Shown: positions 26,397-35,574 of the stretch, piece after piece | Layout of the letters: each line of letters opens with the position of its first letter | Numbering within the stretch: the stretch's first letter is position 1 | DNA from: LMUY01 sp964244585 | Lineage (GTDB): Bacteria > Pseudomonadota > Alphaproteobacteria > Acetobacterales > Acetobacteraceae | Direction: 5' to 3' | Assembly: GCA_964244585.1 (NCBI GenBank) | Contig: CAXTJM010000017.1 | Span: 1-64,000 of the forward strand | Length of the DNA: 64,000 nucleotides | Program-made: the position numbers and the translations under genes | Notes under the pieces: model-generated | What the model was told of the DNA's origin: nothing | What the model saw: only the letters and a program-made list of their open reading frames with translations | The model's database searches: none

Positions 26397-28283
26397 TCAG
26401 GATGAGAGTGCGCATTGCCTCGCCTGAAATGCTCCCCAAGGCTGACCTGTTGCCTCACGTAACCTGCTCCCCACCGGTGTTCGCCGGCGGGGGCGGACAT
26501 GAGGCTTATCAGCATGACGACGCGAGACGAGTTGGTAGTTGCGCTGGCGGGGCGATACGCCCTGGGTAGCCGGGCGGATCGAGGCCGGATGTTGGACGAG
26601 TTTGCCGCGCTGACGGGCCACCATCGCAAGCACGCGATGCGCCTGCTGCGGGCCGGAGTGTCGGTCGGACGCTCTGATCCGCGCCCGGAGCGCCGGCTTT
26701 ATGACCAGGCGATGCGCGAAGCGTTGATCGTGGTCTGGGAGGCGTCGGACCGGATCTGCGGCAAGCGGCTGCGTCCGTTGTTGCCGATCCTGGTCTCGGC
26801 GATGGAACGGCACGGCCATCTTCAGCTGGCGCCGGAGGTGCGGACGGGTTTGCTGACGATGAGTGCGGCGACGATGGACCGTGCGTTGCGGGAAGCGCGA
26901 GGCGCTACGGGAGGCCGGCCGCGCCGCCGCTCGCCTCCCTCCGCGGCGATCCGGCGCAGCGTGATGGTTCGCACGTTCAGTGACTGGGACGATCCGCCGC
27001 CCGGGTTCATGGAGGCAGATCTGGTGGCGCATAGCGGGCCGACGGCAAAGGGCAGCTACGTGCAGACGCTGACGCTGACTGACATCGCGACCGGGTGGAC
27101 GGAGTGCGCGCCGGTGCTGGTGCGCGAGCAGAAGTTGCTGACAGCGGTGCTGAGCGAGATGCGCAAGGTCCTGCCGTTTGCCTTGCTTGGGTTCGACACG
27201 GACAACGACAGCGTGTTCATGAACGAGACGGTGCGGGACTATTGCACGACGGCTGGCGTGGAGTTCACCCGCTCGCGGCCGTATCGCAAAAACGACCAGG
27301 CGTGGGTGGAGCAGAAGAACGGCGCCGTGGTCCGTCACACGGTGGGTTACCGCCGTTATGAGGGGTTGGAGGCCGCGGCTGCGCTGGCTGATCTGTATCG
27401 GTCGTTGCGTCTGTTCGTGAACTTCTTCCAGCCCTCGTTCAAGCTGGCCTCCAAGTTGCGGGATGGGGCCAAGGTCACGAAGCGGTACTATCCGCCGGCG
27501 ACGCCGCATCAGCGGTTGATATCGGATCCACGAACGACGGCGGCCACGCGTGAGCGGGTGGCGGCGATTTCCGCCAAGTTGGATCCGGTGCAGTTGCTGA
27601 ACGCGATCCGGTCCGTCCAACAACGCCTGGTGGAGATTGCCGATCGCCCTGAATCTGGCGGGGGGCTTGCGCCGACCACGCCGACGCTGGAGGAGTTCCT
27701 ATCGGGCCTGCGCACGGCCTGGCGGGAAGGCGAGGTGCGCCCGACGAACAAACCCAAGGAGAAGGCCAAGCGTGGTCGGCGTCGTTCGGATCCGCTGGTG
27801 GTGGTGACGGCGCAGCTGCGTGAGTGGTTTGAGGCCGAGCCGTGGCGGACGGCACGCGAGCTACTCGAGCGACTTCAGGGTGAACAGCCCGGACTCTACC
27901 CGGTCGGACTGCTGCGAACGTTGCAGCGCCGCCTCAAGGTTTGGCGTCGAGACAAAGCGCATGAGTTGGTGTTCGGCTCCACGGCAGTCGAGGTGAAGCC
28001 TGCGCCGGCTCCATTGTACACCGTTACGTAACGGTGCAGGCTTGTCCAAGAAGAAGGCTGCCAACGAAGGCGCTGAGCGATGCGCCTGGCTTCATGTCTC
28101 CCAGCTTGCATGCCAGCGCGATGTCGGAGGACGCCGCAAGCCCCTGCCGCCACGAAGCCGATCGGAAATACGAGTGTATTGGCGCCAGGCACCCAGATGA
28201 TGCTACGGGAGCATTCTGATGAGGCAACCGGACCGCGGCTCGGGAGCATCCCTGGATGAGGCAATACGAAATCTCATCCTGAT
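26396..28283. mobile_element. Complete IS, 1888 bp, IS21-like ends, one transposase gene
   Basis: Ends are ATCAGGATGAGA (26396) and its reverse complement ending at 28283. Each end carries two copies of a subterminal motif TTGCCTC-N8/9-TGCTCCC (left 26415 and 26450; right 28207 and 28242, inverted). Flanks CGTCA and CGTCG may be a 4-5-bp target duplication. Multiple end repeats are characteristic of IS21-type elements, but no istB gene is present between the transposase and the right end. Confidence 0.75.
26499..28031 (+). CDS. Integrase-core (DDE) transposase of the 1.9-kb IS
   Basis: Transposase of 510 residues (505 if the ATG at 26514 is used). The N-terminal part has helix-turn-helix character (GRMLDEFAALTGHHRKHAMR). 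The rve-type catalytic core contains MEADLVAHSG (first Asp, near residue 172), LLGFDTDNDSVFMNE (second Asp) and NDQAWVEQKNGAVVR (Glu). The C-terminal 180 residues are basic and may be for DNA binding. Size and ends recall IstA of IS21, but the partner ATPase IstB is lacking; the family is often filed only as integrase catalytic region. Complete and undamaged, and its insertion removed the start of the ISAzo13 gene, so it is among the younger insertions here. Confidence 0.85.
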   Translation: MRLISMTTRDELVVALAGRYALGSRADRGRMLDEFAALTGHHRKHAMRLLRAGVSVGRSDPRPERRLYDQAMREALIVVWEASDRICGKRLRPLLPILVSAMERHGHLQLAPEVRTGLLTMSAATMDRALREARGATGGRPRRRSPPSAAIRRSVMVRTFSDWDDPPPGFMEADLVAHSGPTAKGSYVQTLTLTDIATGWTECAPVLVREQKLLTAVLSEMRKVLPFALLGFDTDNDSVFMNETVRDYCTTAGVEFTRSRPYRKNDQAWVEQKNGAVVRHTVGYRRYEGLEAAAALADLYRSLRLFVNFFQPSFKLASKLRDGAKVTKRYYPPATPHQRLISDPRTTAATRERVAAISAKLDPVQLLNAIRSVQQRLVEIADRPESGGGLAPTTPTLEEFLSGLRTAWREGEVRPTNKPKEKAKRGRRRSDPLVVVTAQLREWFEAEPWRTARELLERLQGEQPGLYPVGLLRTLQRRLKVWRRDKAHELVFGSTAVEVKPAPAPLYTVT

Positions 28284-28399
28284 CGTCGCGCCATACTAGC
28301 TAGCAGGCTGCTGAAGAATGCATTTGTTGGAGAACGGTAGGAGGCACTCGCTTGTAAGGGAGATGTCGCGCTTGCCCTGATGCTACATGGCGTGATGGG

Positions 28400-28567
28400 C
28401 GGTTTGGGTTGTGGTGGTCTGATGGTCATGCGGTGGTGGCCAGGAGCTTGGGCAGTCGGATTAGGTTGTGGGCGGTGGCAGCGAGGTCGAAGCATCAGCC
28501 AACGCGCTCCCGGCCGCGGTGCCGGGTTTGCCGGAAGCCTGCGGACGACTTCACCCAGCCGAACACC
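28400..28567 (-). pseudogene. IS5/IS1182-type transposase C-terminal remnant
   Basis: On the minus strand FGWVKSSAGFRQTRHRGRER is followed by one in-frame TGA and then CFDLAATAHNLIRLPKLLAT, the well-known end of IS5/IS1182-type transposases. The terminal CAGGCTGCTGAAGAATGC motif (about 28301-28320) fits the end of such an IS. Only the last 55 codons are left. Confidence 0.7.
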
Positions 28568-28589
28568 TCTCGATCCGCCTGCGGCTGCG

Positions 28590-28945
28590 CTGGCTGACGG
28601 CGTAGCTCGGATGGACGCGGCCGGGCACACTGACGGCGCCTTGTTCCGGGCTGTGGGCAAGGCGGATGCTGGTGGCAACCCGCTCGACTCGGGGGACGTG
28701 CCGCAGGTGTTCAGGGCCATGGCCGCTGCCGCCGGCTGGTCGCCGCCATCAGCGGGCACAGCACCGGGTCGCAGCGGCGCAGGACTAAGTGCGGCATGGG
28801 GTGGAGCAGCCGTCCGTTATGCAGGCCGGAGGCTGGACCACGGCCGCCAGGGTGGCGCGCTACACCACCAGGCTGGACGCGCCGCGCGGCGGCGCTGGCC
28901 ATCAAGCAGAAACGGGATCAGGGCGGCTTTCCGCCGCAAGGTCGG
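28590..28945 (+). pseudogene. Tyrosine recombinase C-terminal remnant
   Basis: DGALFRAVGKADAGGNPL and DVPQVFRAMAAAAG in one frame, then, after a frameshift near 28750-28800, VMQAGGWTTAARVARYTTRL with the nucleophile Tyr. This is the end of an integrase-family enzyme; the H-x-x-R box is destroyed. Confidence 0.65.
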
Positions 28946-28962
28946 CTCACGCCGTTAGAATG

Positions 28963-29265
28963 TTAGCATGAGTGAAGCATGCGCCTTTCTGCCTCTGCTC
29001 GTGTATAGCGGCGTGGCGAAACGCCCATCACCCGCTTGAACGCAGTGCAGAACGCCGCCTCGGACCGGTAGCCGGCAGATGAGGCCGCTCGAGCCAGCGG
29101 ATCGCCGGCGTGCACCAGCCGATCCCCCGCCAGCATCATCCGCCACCGGGTGACATACGCCATCGGCGTCTCCCCGACCTGCTTGCGGAAGCGCTCGGCG
29201 AACACTGAGCGCGACATGCCGACCTGTTCGGCCAGCTCTCCAAGGGTCCACTTGCAGCGGTCGAT
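28963..29265 (-). pseudogene. AraC-family regulator, C-terminal fragment
   Basis: The DNA-binding domain of an AraC-type regulator is intact: KWTLGELAEQVGMSRSVFAE, then RWRMMLAGDRLVHAGDPL, AGYRSEAAFCTAFKRVMGVSP and RRYT. The sensing domain is absent; upstream (29265-29530) I find no continuation. An isolated ATG at 29217 could start an 84-residue piece, but a functional regulator is unlikely. Confidence 0.7.
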
Positions 29266-29530
29266 CCAGGCCCTTCCACCCTCACGCTCTGCTGCACGGC
29301 TGCACGAAGGCTATCTTTGACTCCACAACAGACGCCGCTGGACTGCTCGTTGGCCTATGCCCAGCCTTGATCAGCGAGATTGCGTCAGAGCCCCTATTCC
29401 ATGCCTATCCACAATGGACAGCTCGACGTAGGGCCCGGTGCCTTGCTCGCGGCGCCCAGCATGCGTTCGAACAGCCCGAGGGGTAGCAGGGGGAAGACGA
29501 GCCTACGGCGCCCTTCTCGAATGCGTAGGA

Positions 29531-29569
29531 GGGCCAGAACTAACGAAACGGCCTTTCTGTACGCATAAG
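29531..29569 (+). repeat. Terminal inverted repeat of Tn3 element (tnpA end)
   Basis: 39 bp, lies 17 bp beyond the tnpA stop, the usual place. Ends in TAAG toward the inside, as in Tn3-family repeats. Confidence 0.85.
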
Positions 29570-29585
29570 CGGACAAAGCGCGAAC

Positions 29586-32570
29586 TCATGCTGCTTTGAG
29601 GTATGCGTCCGGGGCAGCGCGAAGCGGCTTCAATCCGTCGATGTTTTCCGACAGCTTGTGTGCGGCAGCCCAAACGTAGTCGCCGGTGAGATTGACGTGC
29701 TCCCAGCCGAGCGGGGACAGGTGGACCAGGAGATTATCTGGAATGTCCGCGGTCTGGCGCAGCGTGGCGACAGCGCGTTCGAGGTATCGCGTGTTCCACA
29801 GGATAATGGCGGTCACGACCAGGTTGAGGCCGGAGGCGCGGTGCTGCTGGTTCTCGTAGGTGCGGTCACGGATCTCGCCCAGGCGGTGGATGAACACGGC
29901 GCGCGCCAGGCTGTTGCGCGTCTCGCCCTTGTTCAGCTCGAGCCCGGTCGAGCGGCGCAGTTCGGGATCCTCGATCCAGTCGAGCGTGAACAGGGTGCGC
30001 TCCATTCGGCCGAGTTCGCGCAAGGCGGCCGCAATGCCGTTCTGCCGCGGGTGGGAGGCGAGTTGGCGCATGATCACTGACGCGGTGACCGTGCCGGCAC
30101 GCAGCGAGGCGACGATACGCAGGATGTCGGACCAATAGGCGCGGATCAGTGCCACGTTGATCCGTCCGCCGATCAACGGCGCCAGTGTCGGGTGATCGGA
30201 CGGCTTGCCGAAGCTGTAGAGGCGACGATGCTTGAGGTCCGGGATGCGCGGGGCAAACTGGAAGCCCAGCAGCGCGCAGAGTGCAAAGACGTGCTCGGAA
30301 TCGCCTCCGCCATCGGTGTGGTGCCGGTGGGTCGTCACCTCGCTTTGGTGGTAAAGCAGAGCGTCCAGCACGTGCAGCGCCTCGCTGGCGGTGGCCGCGA
30401 TGACCTTGGTGAAGAACGGGCCGTAACGGTCCGACAGGTGGGTGTAGACCTTGAAGCCGGGCTTGGGGCCGTAATGGGCGTTGAGGCGGCTGGCATCCCG
30501 GCCGAAGCCTGCGGCCTGGAAGAACTGCCCGTCCGATGAGGAGGCGGTGCCGCTGCCGAACCTGGTGGCGAAGGGTTCTCGCTGTTGCTGGTTGACCAAG
30601 CAGCGGAGCGCGAGCGCATAGGTTTCCTCGCGGATGTGCCAGTCCGACGTCCAGGCGAGTTGACCGAGGCTGGCGATGCTGCACGCCTCGGCCATACGGG
30701 TCAGTCCAAGATTGAGGCCGTCGGCCAACAGCCCGGCCAGCAGCGTGCGGGTGTCGGCCGCGGTCTCGCCGGTCCGCAGGTGGGTGAAGCAGTCGGGGAA
30801 CAGCGTCCAGCCCGCCACCTCGGCCAGCAGGTCAGTGATGCGAATGCGCGGCAGCATGGCATACAGACGGGCGGCCAGCGCTTCAGCCTCTGGTGGCGTG
30901 GATTTCTCGATGGGTGCGACCTTCAGCACGCCGCAGTCGAGTGTCACGTCCGGCAGCAGGCCGCTCCTGGCGCGAGCGTCGACCGCGGTCAGGCGTGCAT
31001 TCAGCAACACGCGGCGCGCCTCGATGAAGCGATCGAAGTCAGGATCGACTGCGACGGGCAGCGTTCCGGCCTGCTGCATGGCGAGCAGGGCGTCTTTGGA
31101 GATCAGCCGTTCCTCGAAGGAGCGGTATTGCCGGCTGCCGCCGACCCAAACCTCGCCTGCGGCCAGCCGGATGCGCAGTTCCGACAGGACGCAGAGTTCA
31201 TAGTGGCGTCGGTCGATCTCGCCGCCGGGCAGCACGTATACCGCCCAGCGCTGCCGCACGAAGCCCGTCGGGGCGGATTTTGGTAGACGGGCGGATCCCT
31301 TGCGGTTCGCCTCACGCAACACCTCGATGGCGCGCAGGAGCGAGGCCGCGGCGGGCACGCCTTCGAAGGTGAAGGCGTCCAGAAAGGCGGGCGACCAGCG
31401 GCGGGCAGCGGCATAGTGTTCGCCGATCTTCTCGTAGGCGTCGAACTCCTCCGGCCGCGCGAGCGCCTCGGCCTCGGCGACGCTCGTGCAGAAGCGCTCC
31501 CACGAGATGACCGTCGTGATCGCCGCGAAAGCATCTTGCTTGCCGGTGTGGGCGGCGATCACCGCCCCGCCCACCCGAGCGTAGAGGCGCACCTTGTCGT
31601 TGATGGCGCGGGCGTCGGCTTGGAAGGCGCGGACCTGCCTACCCTCGGCGCGGCGGAACATGCTGCCCACAAGTCCGTCGAACAGGCCGATGGCTTGGTC
31701 TGTTAGGCTGGCTTGGAGGTCCAGCGTCACGGCGACCAGCGTCGCGTGACGGCGCTGCCGCTCGTAATCAGCGACATGCTGCACCGTCACGCGGGCAGCC
31801 TCACGCGTGATCTGCGCCAGCCGCGCCTGGTGGACCAGATGGCCGCGATTGGTATTGATGCCGGCCGCGCGGAGATGCTGCAATCGGGCGATCAGGCCGA
31901 GCATGGCGGCAGGCTTGGTGGCTTGCGGCATCTGCCGCAGCCAAGTGAGCCAGTTCTGCCCCGTGTTCTCCCGGCGTTCGGTCAGCCCATCGAGGCACTT
32001 GCGTTGCTCGGCCGACAAGCCGTGAGACAGGCGGCGATGCACTTCGCGCCGAGCCTGGTAACGGAGGTCTGCACAGACCCGTTCCAGTGCGGCGGGCGAC
32101 GGAAGCACGATGCGGCGCTCCCGGCAGGTTTGCAGCACCAACTCGGCCAAGGTGGCCAGTCGATCGTTCTCGATGGCCGGTGCGAGGAGAATACTTGTCA
32201 GCTCTACGACGGCGCGTTTGCCGAACGGGCGCAGCTTGAGGCGCTCCTGGCACTCGATGGAGTGGCGCTGGCGGCTCCGCTCGGCACCGCCAGCATCGTC
32301 GGCCGTGTCGGGCGAGACGTCGATCTGCTCGGCAACGAAGTCCAGCATATCCGAGGGCGGGCGCTCGCCGGCACGCAGCGCACGGCCGGGGTGACGCAGG
32401 TAGCAAAGCATCAGCGCGTAACCGAGGCGGTTGTGATCGCCACGGCAGCGTCGGATGGCGGCGAGGTCAGCACCTGAAAGGGTGTAGTGGCGCACCAGCT
32501 CGCGCTGCTCGGCCGGCGGGTCGAACAGCTCCGCAAGCTGGGTTTCACTCAGTTGCTGCCGTCGCGCCAC
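29586..32570 (-). CDS. tnpA: Tn3-family transposase TnpA
   Basis: Complete transposase of 994 residues, normal family length. The catalytic part shows ASSSDGQFFQAAGF (first Asp), HHTDGGGDSEHVFALC (second Asp), and the C-terminal NKGETRNSLARAVFIHRLGE with the conserved Glu region, then QQHRASGLNLVVTAIILWN. GTG 32570 follows the tnpR stop directly (TGAGTG), with AGGAGG just before, so both genes are co-translated. Distinct from the partial TnpA at the window start: the catalytic blocks differ markedly, so they are two separate transposons. Confidence 0.97.
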   Translation of the reverse strand: MARRQQLSETQLAELFDPPAEQRELVRHYTLSGADLAAIRRCRGDHNRLGYALMLCYLRHPGRALRAGERPPSDMLDFVAEQIDVSPDTADDAGGAERSRQRHSIECQERLKLRPFGKRAVVELTSILLAPAIENDRLATLAELVLQTCRERRIVLPSPAALERVCADLRYQARREVHRRLSHGLSAEQRKCLDGLTERRENTGQNWLTWLRQMPQATKPAAMLGLIARLQHLRAAGINTNRGHLVHQARLAQITREAARVTVQHVADYERQRRHATLVAVTLDLQASLTDQAIGLFDGLVGSMFRRAEGRQVRAFQADARAINDKVRLYARVGGAVIAAHTGKQDAFAAITTVISWERFCTSVAEAEALARPEEFDAYEKIGEHYAAARRWSPAFLDAFTFEGVPAAASLLRAIEVLREANRKGSARLPKSAPTGFVRQRWAVYVLPGGEIDRRHYELCVLSELRIRLAAGEVWVGGSRQYRSFEERLISKDALLAMQQAGTLPVAVDPDFDRFIEARRVLLNARLTAVDARARSGLLPDVTLDCGVLKVAPIEKSTPPEAEALAARLYAMLPRIRITDLLAEVAGWTLFPDCFTHLRTGETAADTRTLLAGLLADGLNLGLTRMAEACSIASLGQLAWTSDWHIREETYALALRCLVNQQQREPFATRFGSGTASSSDGQFFQAAGFGRDASRLNAHYGPKPGFKVYTHLSDRYGPFFTKVIAATASEALHVLDALLYHQSEVTTHRHHTDGGGDSEHVFALCALLGFQFAPRIPDLKHRRLYSFGKPSDHPTLAPLIGGRINVALIRAYWSDILRIVASLRAGTVTASVIMRQLASHPRQNGIAAALRELGRMERTLFTLDWIEDPELRRSTGLELNKGETRNSLARAVFIHRLGEIRDRTYENQQHRASGLNLVVTAIILWNTRYLERAVATLRQTADIPDNLLVHLSPLGWEHVNLTGDYVWAAAHKLSENIDGLKPLRAAPDAYLKAA

Positions 32571-33164
32571 TCATGCCTCCTGCTCCTTGGGGCCGGCAGA
32601 CCATCCGATCCGGGCAAGGGAGTCGATCAGCGTACTGCGCTTGATGCCGAATGTGCGGCAAACGGCGGCCTTGGTCGCGCCGCCGTCGAGGGCGGCTGTC
32701 ACCGCGCCGAGCTTCTCGGCGTCGATCGTCACCGGGCGGCCACCCCGGCGGCCACGTCGCGCAGCCGCGGCAAGCCCGGCCTGCACGCGCTCCTGGATCA
32801 GCGACCGTTCGAACTGGGCGAGTGCGCCGAAGATGTGGAACACCAGCTCACCTTGCGCGGTCGTGGTGTCCATCTGCTCGGTCAGCGAACGGAACGCGAT
32901 GCCGCGCCCTTTGAGGTCGGTGACCGTGGTCAGCAGATGCGGCAGCGAGCGGCCGAGCCGGTCGAGCTTCCAGACCACCAAGCAGTCGCCGGTCCGGAGA
33001 AACTCCAGCGCTTTGGCCAATCCGGCGCGATCGCCGCGGCTGCCGCTCGCCCGGTCCTCGTACAAGTGGCGCTCATCGACGCCGGCAGCGAGCAACGCAT
33101 CGCGCTGTAGGTCCATGACCTGCCGATCGCCGTCGGTGGAAACACGCATGTAGCCGACCAGCAT
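32571..33164 (-). CDS. tnpR: Tn3 resolvase TnpR (serine recombinase)
   Basis: Resolvase of 197 residues. The catalytic domain begins MLVGYMRVSTDGDRQ with the active Ser; YEDRASGSRGDR, VVWKLDRLGRSLPHLL and AQFERSLIQERVQAGL follow, and the C-terminal helix-turn-helix is GATKAAVCRTFGIKRSTLI. It resolves cointegrates at res, which should lie in the 200 bp upstream (33165-33368), and usually represses tnpA and itself. Complete. Confidence 0.95.
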   Translation of the reverse strand: MLVGYMRVSTDGDRQVMDLQRDALLAAGVDERHLYEDRASGSRGDRAGLAKALEFLRTGDCLVVWKLDRLGRSLPHLLTTVTDLKGRGIAFRSLTEQMDTTTAQGELVFHIFGALAQFERSLIQERVQAGLAAAARRGRRGGRPVTIDAEKLGAVTAALDGGATKAAVCRTFGIKRSTLIDSLARIGWSAGPKEQEA

Positions 33165-33368
33165 GTGCGGAAAACCTCATCCGAAGAGTTCTCGCACACT
33201 GACCCATTCCGACATGGTTTGCCGCACATGTTTCCAGCTGAAAATGAGCCTTCTCAGGATGCTGCCTGCAAGCCCACGGAAATCAGGTGATTCCCGACGT
33301 TCCGAAACGCACCAAAATCCAGGCAAAATCCTCCAACCCTGATTTGCCAGGCTCCGTCCCCGCGGATG
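33165..33368. other. Presumed res region of the Tn3 transposon
   Basis: Non-coding stretch between tnpR and the terminal repeat, the right place and length for the three resolvase subsites and the promoter. AT-richer than its surroundings. I did not identify the individual subsites. Confidence 0.45.
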
Positions 33369-33407
33369 TTTATGCGTACCACAGGGACCGTTCGTTAGTT
33401 CTGGCCT
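33369..33407 (-). repeat. Terminal inverted repeat of Tn3 element (tnpR end)
   Basis: Matches the other end in its outer 16 and inner 10 positions; the centre has diverged, which is normal for the TnpA-binding versus spacer parts. Confidence 0.85.
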
Positions 33408-33479
33408 ATGCTGTCTTTCGACAGTCTCCAAGGATCATCCCCGCGCATAGGTTCCGTCTGAGTTGAAAACCCAGGATCT

Positions 33480-35345
33480 TTATACCACCTTTAGCCTAGG
33501 CGGCCGTCGCATGGATTGGACCTTCGCGCCGGCCGTTCGGCCGCTCGGTGCCTCGTCCACCTGGAACTGTTGCGTGAGACGGCCCAGTTCGGCCGCCTCC
33601 TGGGCCAGAGAGTGGCTAGCAGCCGTGCTTTGCTCGACCATGGCCGCATTCTGCTGGGTTACCTGGTCCATCTGATTGACCGCAACGTTCACCTCTTGCA
33701 ATCCGGCCGACTGCTCCTTGGCCGAAGCGGCGATCTCGGTGATGGCCGTGTAAACATCTGACACCTGGCCGGCGATACGTTGTAGCGATTCTCCCGTTTC
33801 GCTCACGAGCCGCACACCCTGCCCGATTTGGTTGGATGAGGCCGAAATAAGCTGCTTGATTTCCTTGGCGGCTTGAGCCGACCGTTGCGCAAGCGCCCGC
33901 ACCTCAGAAGCCACGACGGCAAAGCCCCGCCCGGCATCGCCGGCGCGCGCTGCCTCAACCCCTGCGTTCAATGCCAGGAGGTTGGTTTGGAAGGCGATCT
34001 CGTCGATGACGCCGATGATTTGGCCGACTTCCTGCGAAGCCTTCCTGATTCCGTCCATCGCCGTCACCGCCTCGCGCATCACTCCACTCGATTGCTCGGC
34101 ATTGGTTTTGGCCGTGGATACGACCGCCTGCACGTGGTTCGCGCCCTCGGCCGTCTTGCGGACGGTTGCCGTGATCTGGTCCAGCGCGGCGGCGGTCTGC
34201 TCCAGGCTCGCGGCCTGCTGCTCCGTCCGGCGGGACAAGTCGTCGGCGGCTTGGGTGATCTCGCCTGTGCCATTGGTGATGCCGTGGATGGCGCCCGCCA
34301 TGGTTGCGATCGTCTGCCGCAGGCGGGCGGCAGTCACGTTGAAATCGTCCTTGAGCTGTTGCGTCTTGGGCGCAAACGCCTCGGCGATTTGGTGGGTGAG
34401 ATTACCGTTCGCCAAGTGGTTCAGCCCGCGTGCAAGCGCTGTGATGGCGAGTTGGTCCTCGGCCGCCTCCCGCGCTTTTCCCGCCTCGCTGCGTGCGCGA
34501 TCGGCCTCGACGGATGCGCGGTTGGCCGCGATTTCCCCTTCCAACGCCACTCTCTGGAGGCCATTTTCCTTGAACACGAGCAGCGCGCGAGCCATGCCGC
34601 CGAATTCATCGCGCCGCCCGGTGCCGGGGACCACGACCGCAAGGTCGCCGTTCGCCAGCCGATCCATCCCGCTCGTCAGAGCGCCGACCGAGGCGGTGAT
34701 GTCGCGGCTGACCAGCCAGGCAGCGGCGGTGGTGAGCAGCAGGATGACGCCGGCAACCTCGCCCATCCTCAGCAGCGTTGCCTTGAACATCGCGTCCAGG
34801 TCGTCAGTGTAGGCGCTGGCATAAACCGCTATGTCCCACGGCGCGAACCGGGCCAATGCGGCGACCTTCCGCAACGCCTCGGTCTGCCCCGGTCTGGGGA
34901 ACATATAGGTCGCGGTGCCTTCGTCGCCCGTCCCGAGGGCTTTCAACAGGACTTGTGCGATTTGCTGCCCCGTGGCCTTGTCGATCGAACTTGGAACGCC
35001 CTCCAACGCCGGATTGGCCCCGTGCATGATGGTGCCGCCGCTAGGCATTTGGATGACGACGAGATAGCCCGTCCCCCGATCGAACCGGATTGCCCGGATG
35101 TCGCGGTGAAACAGGCCCTGCGCGTCCTGCCGCGTGAGCTCGTGTGCCACGACCCTGGCCTCCAGCGCCGCGGCCAGCGTGACGGCAGAACTCACTTGTG
35201 CCCGAAGCTTGTCGAGGCGGTCGTTCACCATGCTCTCGCGCAAGCTCATCGCCGCTAGGATGCCGACCGCGAGTATCCCAAGCACCGACAATGCCATGAG
35301 CAACCCGATCTTCGTGCGAACCTTGAGCCGGTTAAGGAACCTCAT
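33480..35345 (-). CDS. Methyl-accepting chemotaxis protein, single-Cache sensor
   Basis: Chemoreceptor of 621 residues. TM1 at about residues 12-34 (IGLLMALSVLGILAVGILAA), a periplasmic single-Cache domain (YLVVIQMPSGGTIMHGANP; FAPWDIAVYASAY), TM2 near 195-215 (AGVILLLTTAAAWLV), then HAMP (GMDRLANGDLAVVVPG) and the cytoplasmic signalling hairpin with IGVIDEIAFQTNLLALNAGVE and GFAVVASEVRALAQRS. A second HAMP-like segment (ALARGLNHLANGNLTHQIAE) precedes it. sCache domains often bind small organic acids, and PSGGTIMHGANPALEG is the family loop. Binding of CheA/CheW takes place at the hairpin tip. No che genes are nearby, so it must feed an array encoded elsewhere. Confidence 0.95.
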   Translation of the reverse strand: MRFLNRLKVRTKIGLLMALSVLGILAVGILAAMSLRESMVNDRLDKLRAQVSSAVTLAAALEARVVAHELTRQDAQGLFHRDIRAIRFDRGTGYLVVIQMPSGGTIMHGANPALEGVPSSIDKATGQQIAQVLLKALGTGDEGTATYMFPRPGQTEALRKVAALARFAPWDIAVYASAYTDDLDAMFKATLLRMGEVAGVILLLTTAAAWLVSRDITASVGALTSGMDRLANGDLAVVVPGTGRRDEFGGMARALLVFKENGLQRVALEGEIAANRASVEADRARSEAGKAREAAEDQLAITALARGLNHLANGNLTHQIAEAFAPKTQQLKDDFNVTAARLRQTIATMAGAIHGITNGTGEITQAADDLSRRTEQQAASLEQTAAALDQITATVRKTAEGANHVQAVVSTAKTNAEQSSGVMREAVTAMDGIRKASQEVGQIIGVIDEIAFQTNLLALNAGVEAARAGDAGRGFAVVASEVRALAQRSAQAAKEIKQLISASSNQIGQGVRLVSETGESLQRIAGQVSDVYTAITEIAASAKEQSAGLQEVNVAVNQMDQVTQQNAAMVEQSTAASHSLAQEAAELGRLTQQFQVDEAPSGRTAGAKVQSMRRPPRLKVV

Positions 35346-35574
35346 GCGTGACCTTCCGTGCTCTCAGTGTTCGGCAACTTTTGCTTCGCCTTACATGAGG
35401 CAGTGGCATGAAAAGAGGGTTAGCAGCTGCGGACGAGGGGTCTGGGGCAACCAAGGCGTGGCGGCTCTCGCCCTTGCTCAGCTCCGCGGTCGTCTGCCGC
35501 CGCACCGGGGGCAGCTCAAGCCAGGCCAGCGCCCACACAGTGATCGCCGGACGGCCCTTATTTGCCGACGTTGC

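Larger units (their letters stand above)
29531..33407. mobile_element. Complete Tn3-family transposon, 3.9 kb
   Basis: Terminal inverted repeats of 39 bp at 29531-29569 and 33369-33407 (30 of 39 positions equal; left starts GGGCCAGAACTAACGAA and ends ACGCATAAG). It carries only tnpA and tnpR on the minus strand and about 200 bp for res; no passenger gene. The flanking five bases (TAGGA, ATGCT) are not a target duplication, so one flank was rearranged or the ends recombined. Confidence 0.85.

Noticed and set aside
28380..28958. 192-codon plus-strand open frame
   Set aside because: It runs across the antisense of an IS5-type remnant and a frameshifted integrase remnant; not one gene.
29394..29576. 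60-codon minus-strand frame over the left end of the Tn3 transposon
   Set aside because: Crosses the terminal repeat; any original gene is cut and not recognisable.
35332..35538. Short minus-strand piece with TAELSKGESRHAL, similar to the C-terminal region of Tn3 transposases
   Set aside because: Only about 15 residues resemble the family and no other parts are near; too short to call.
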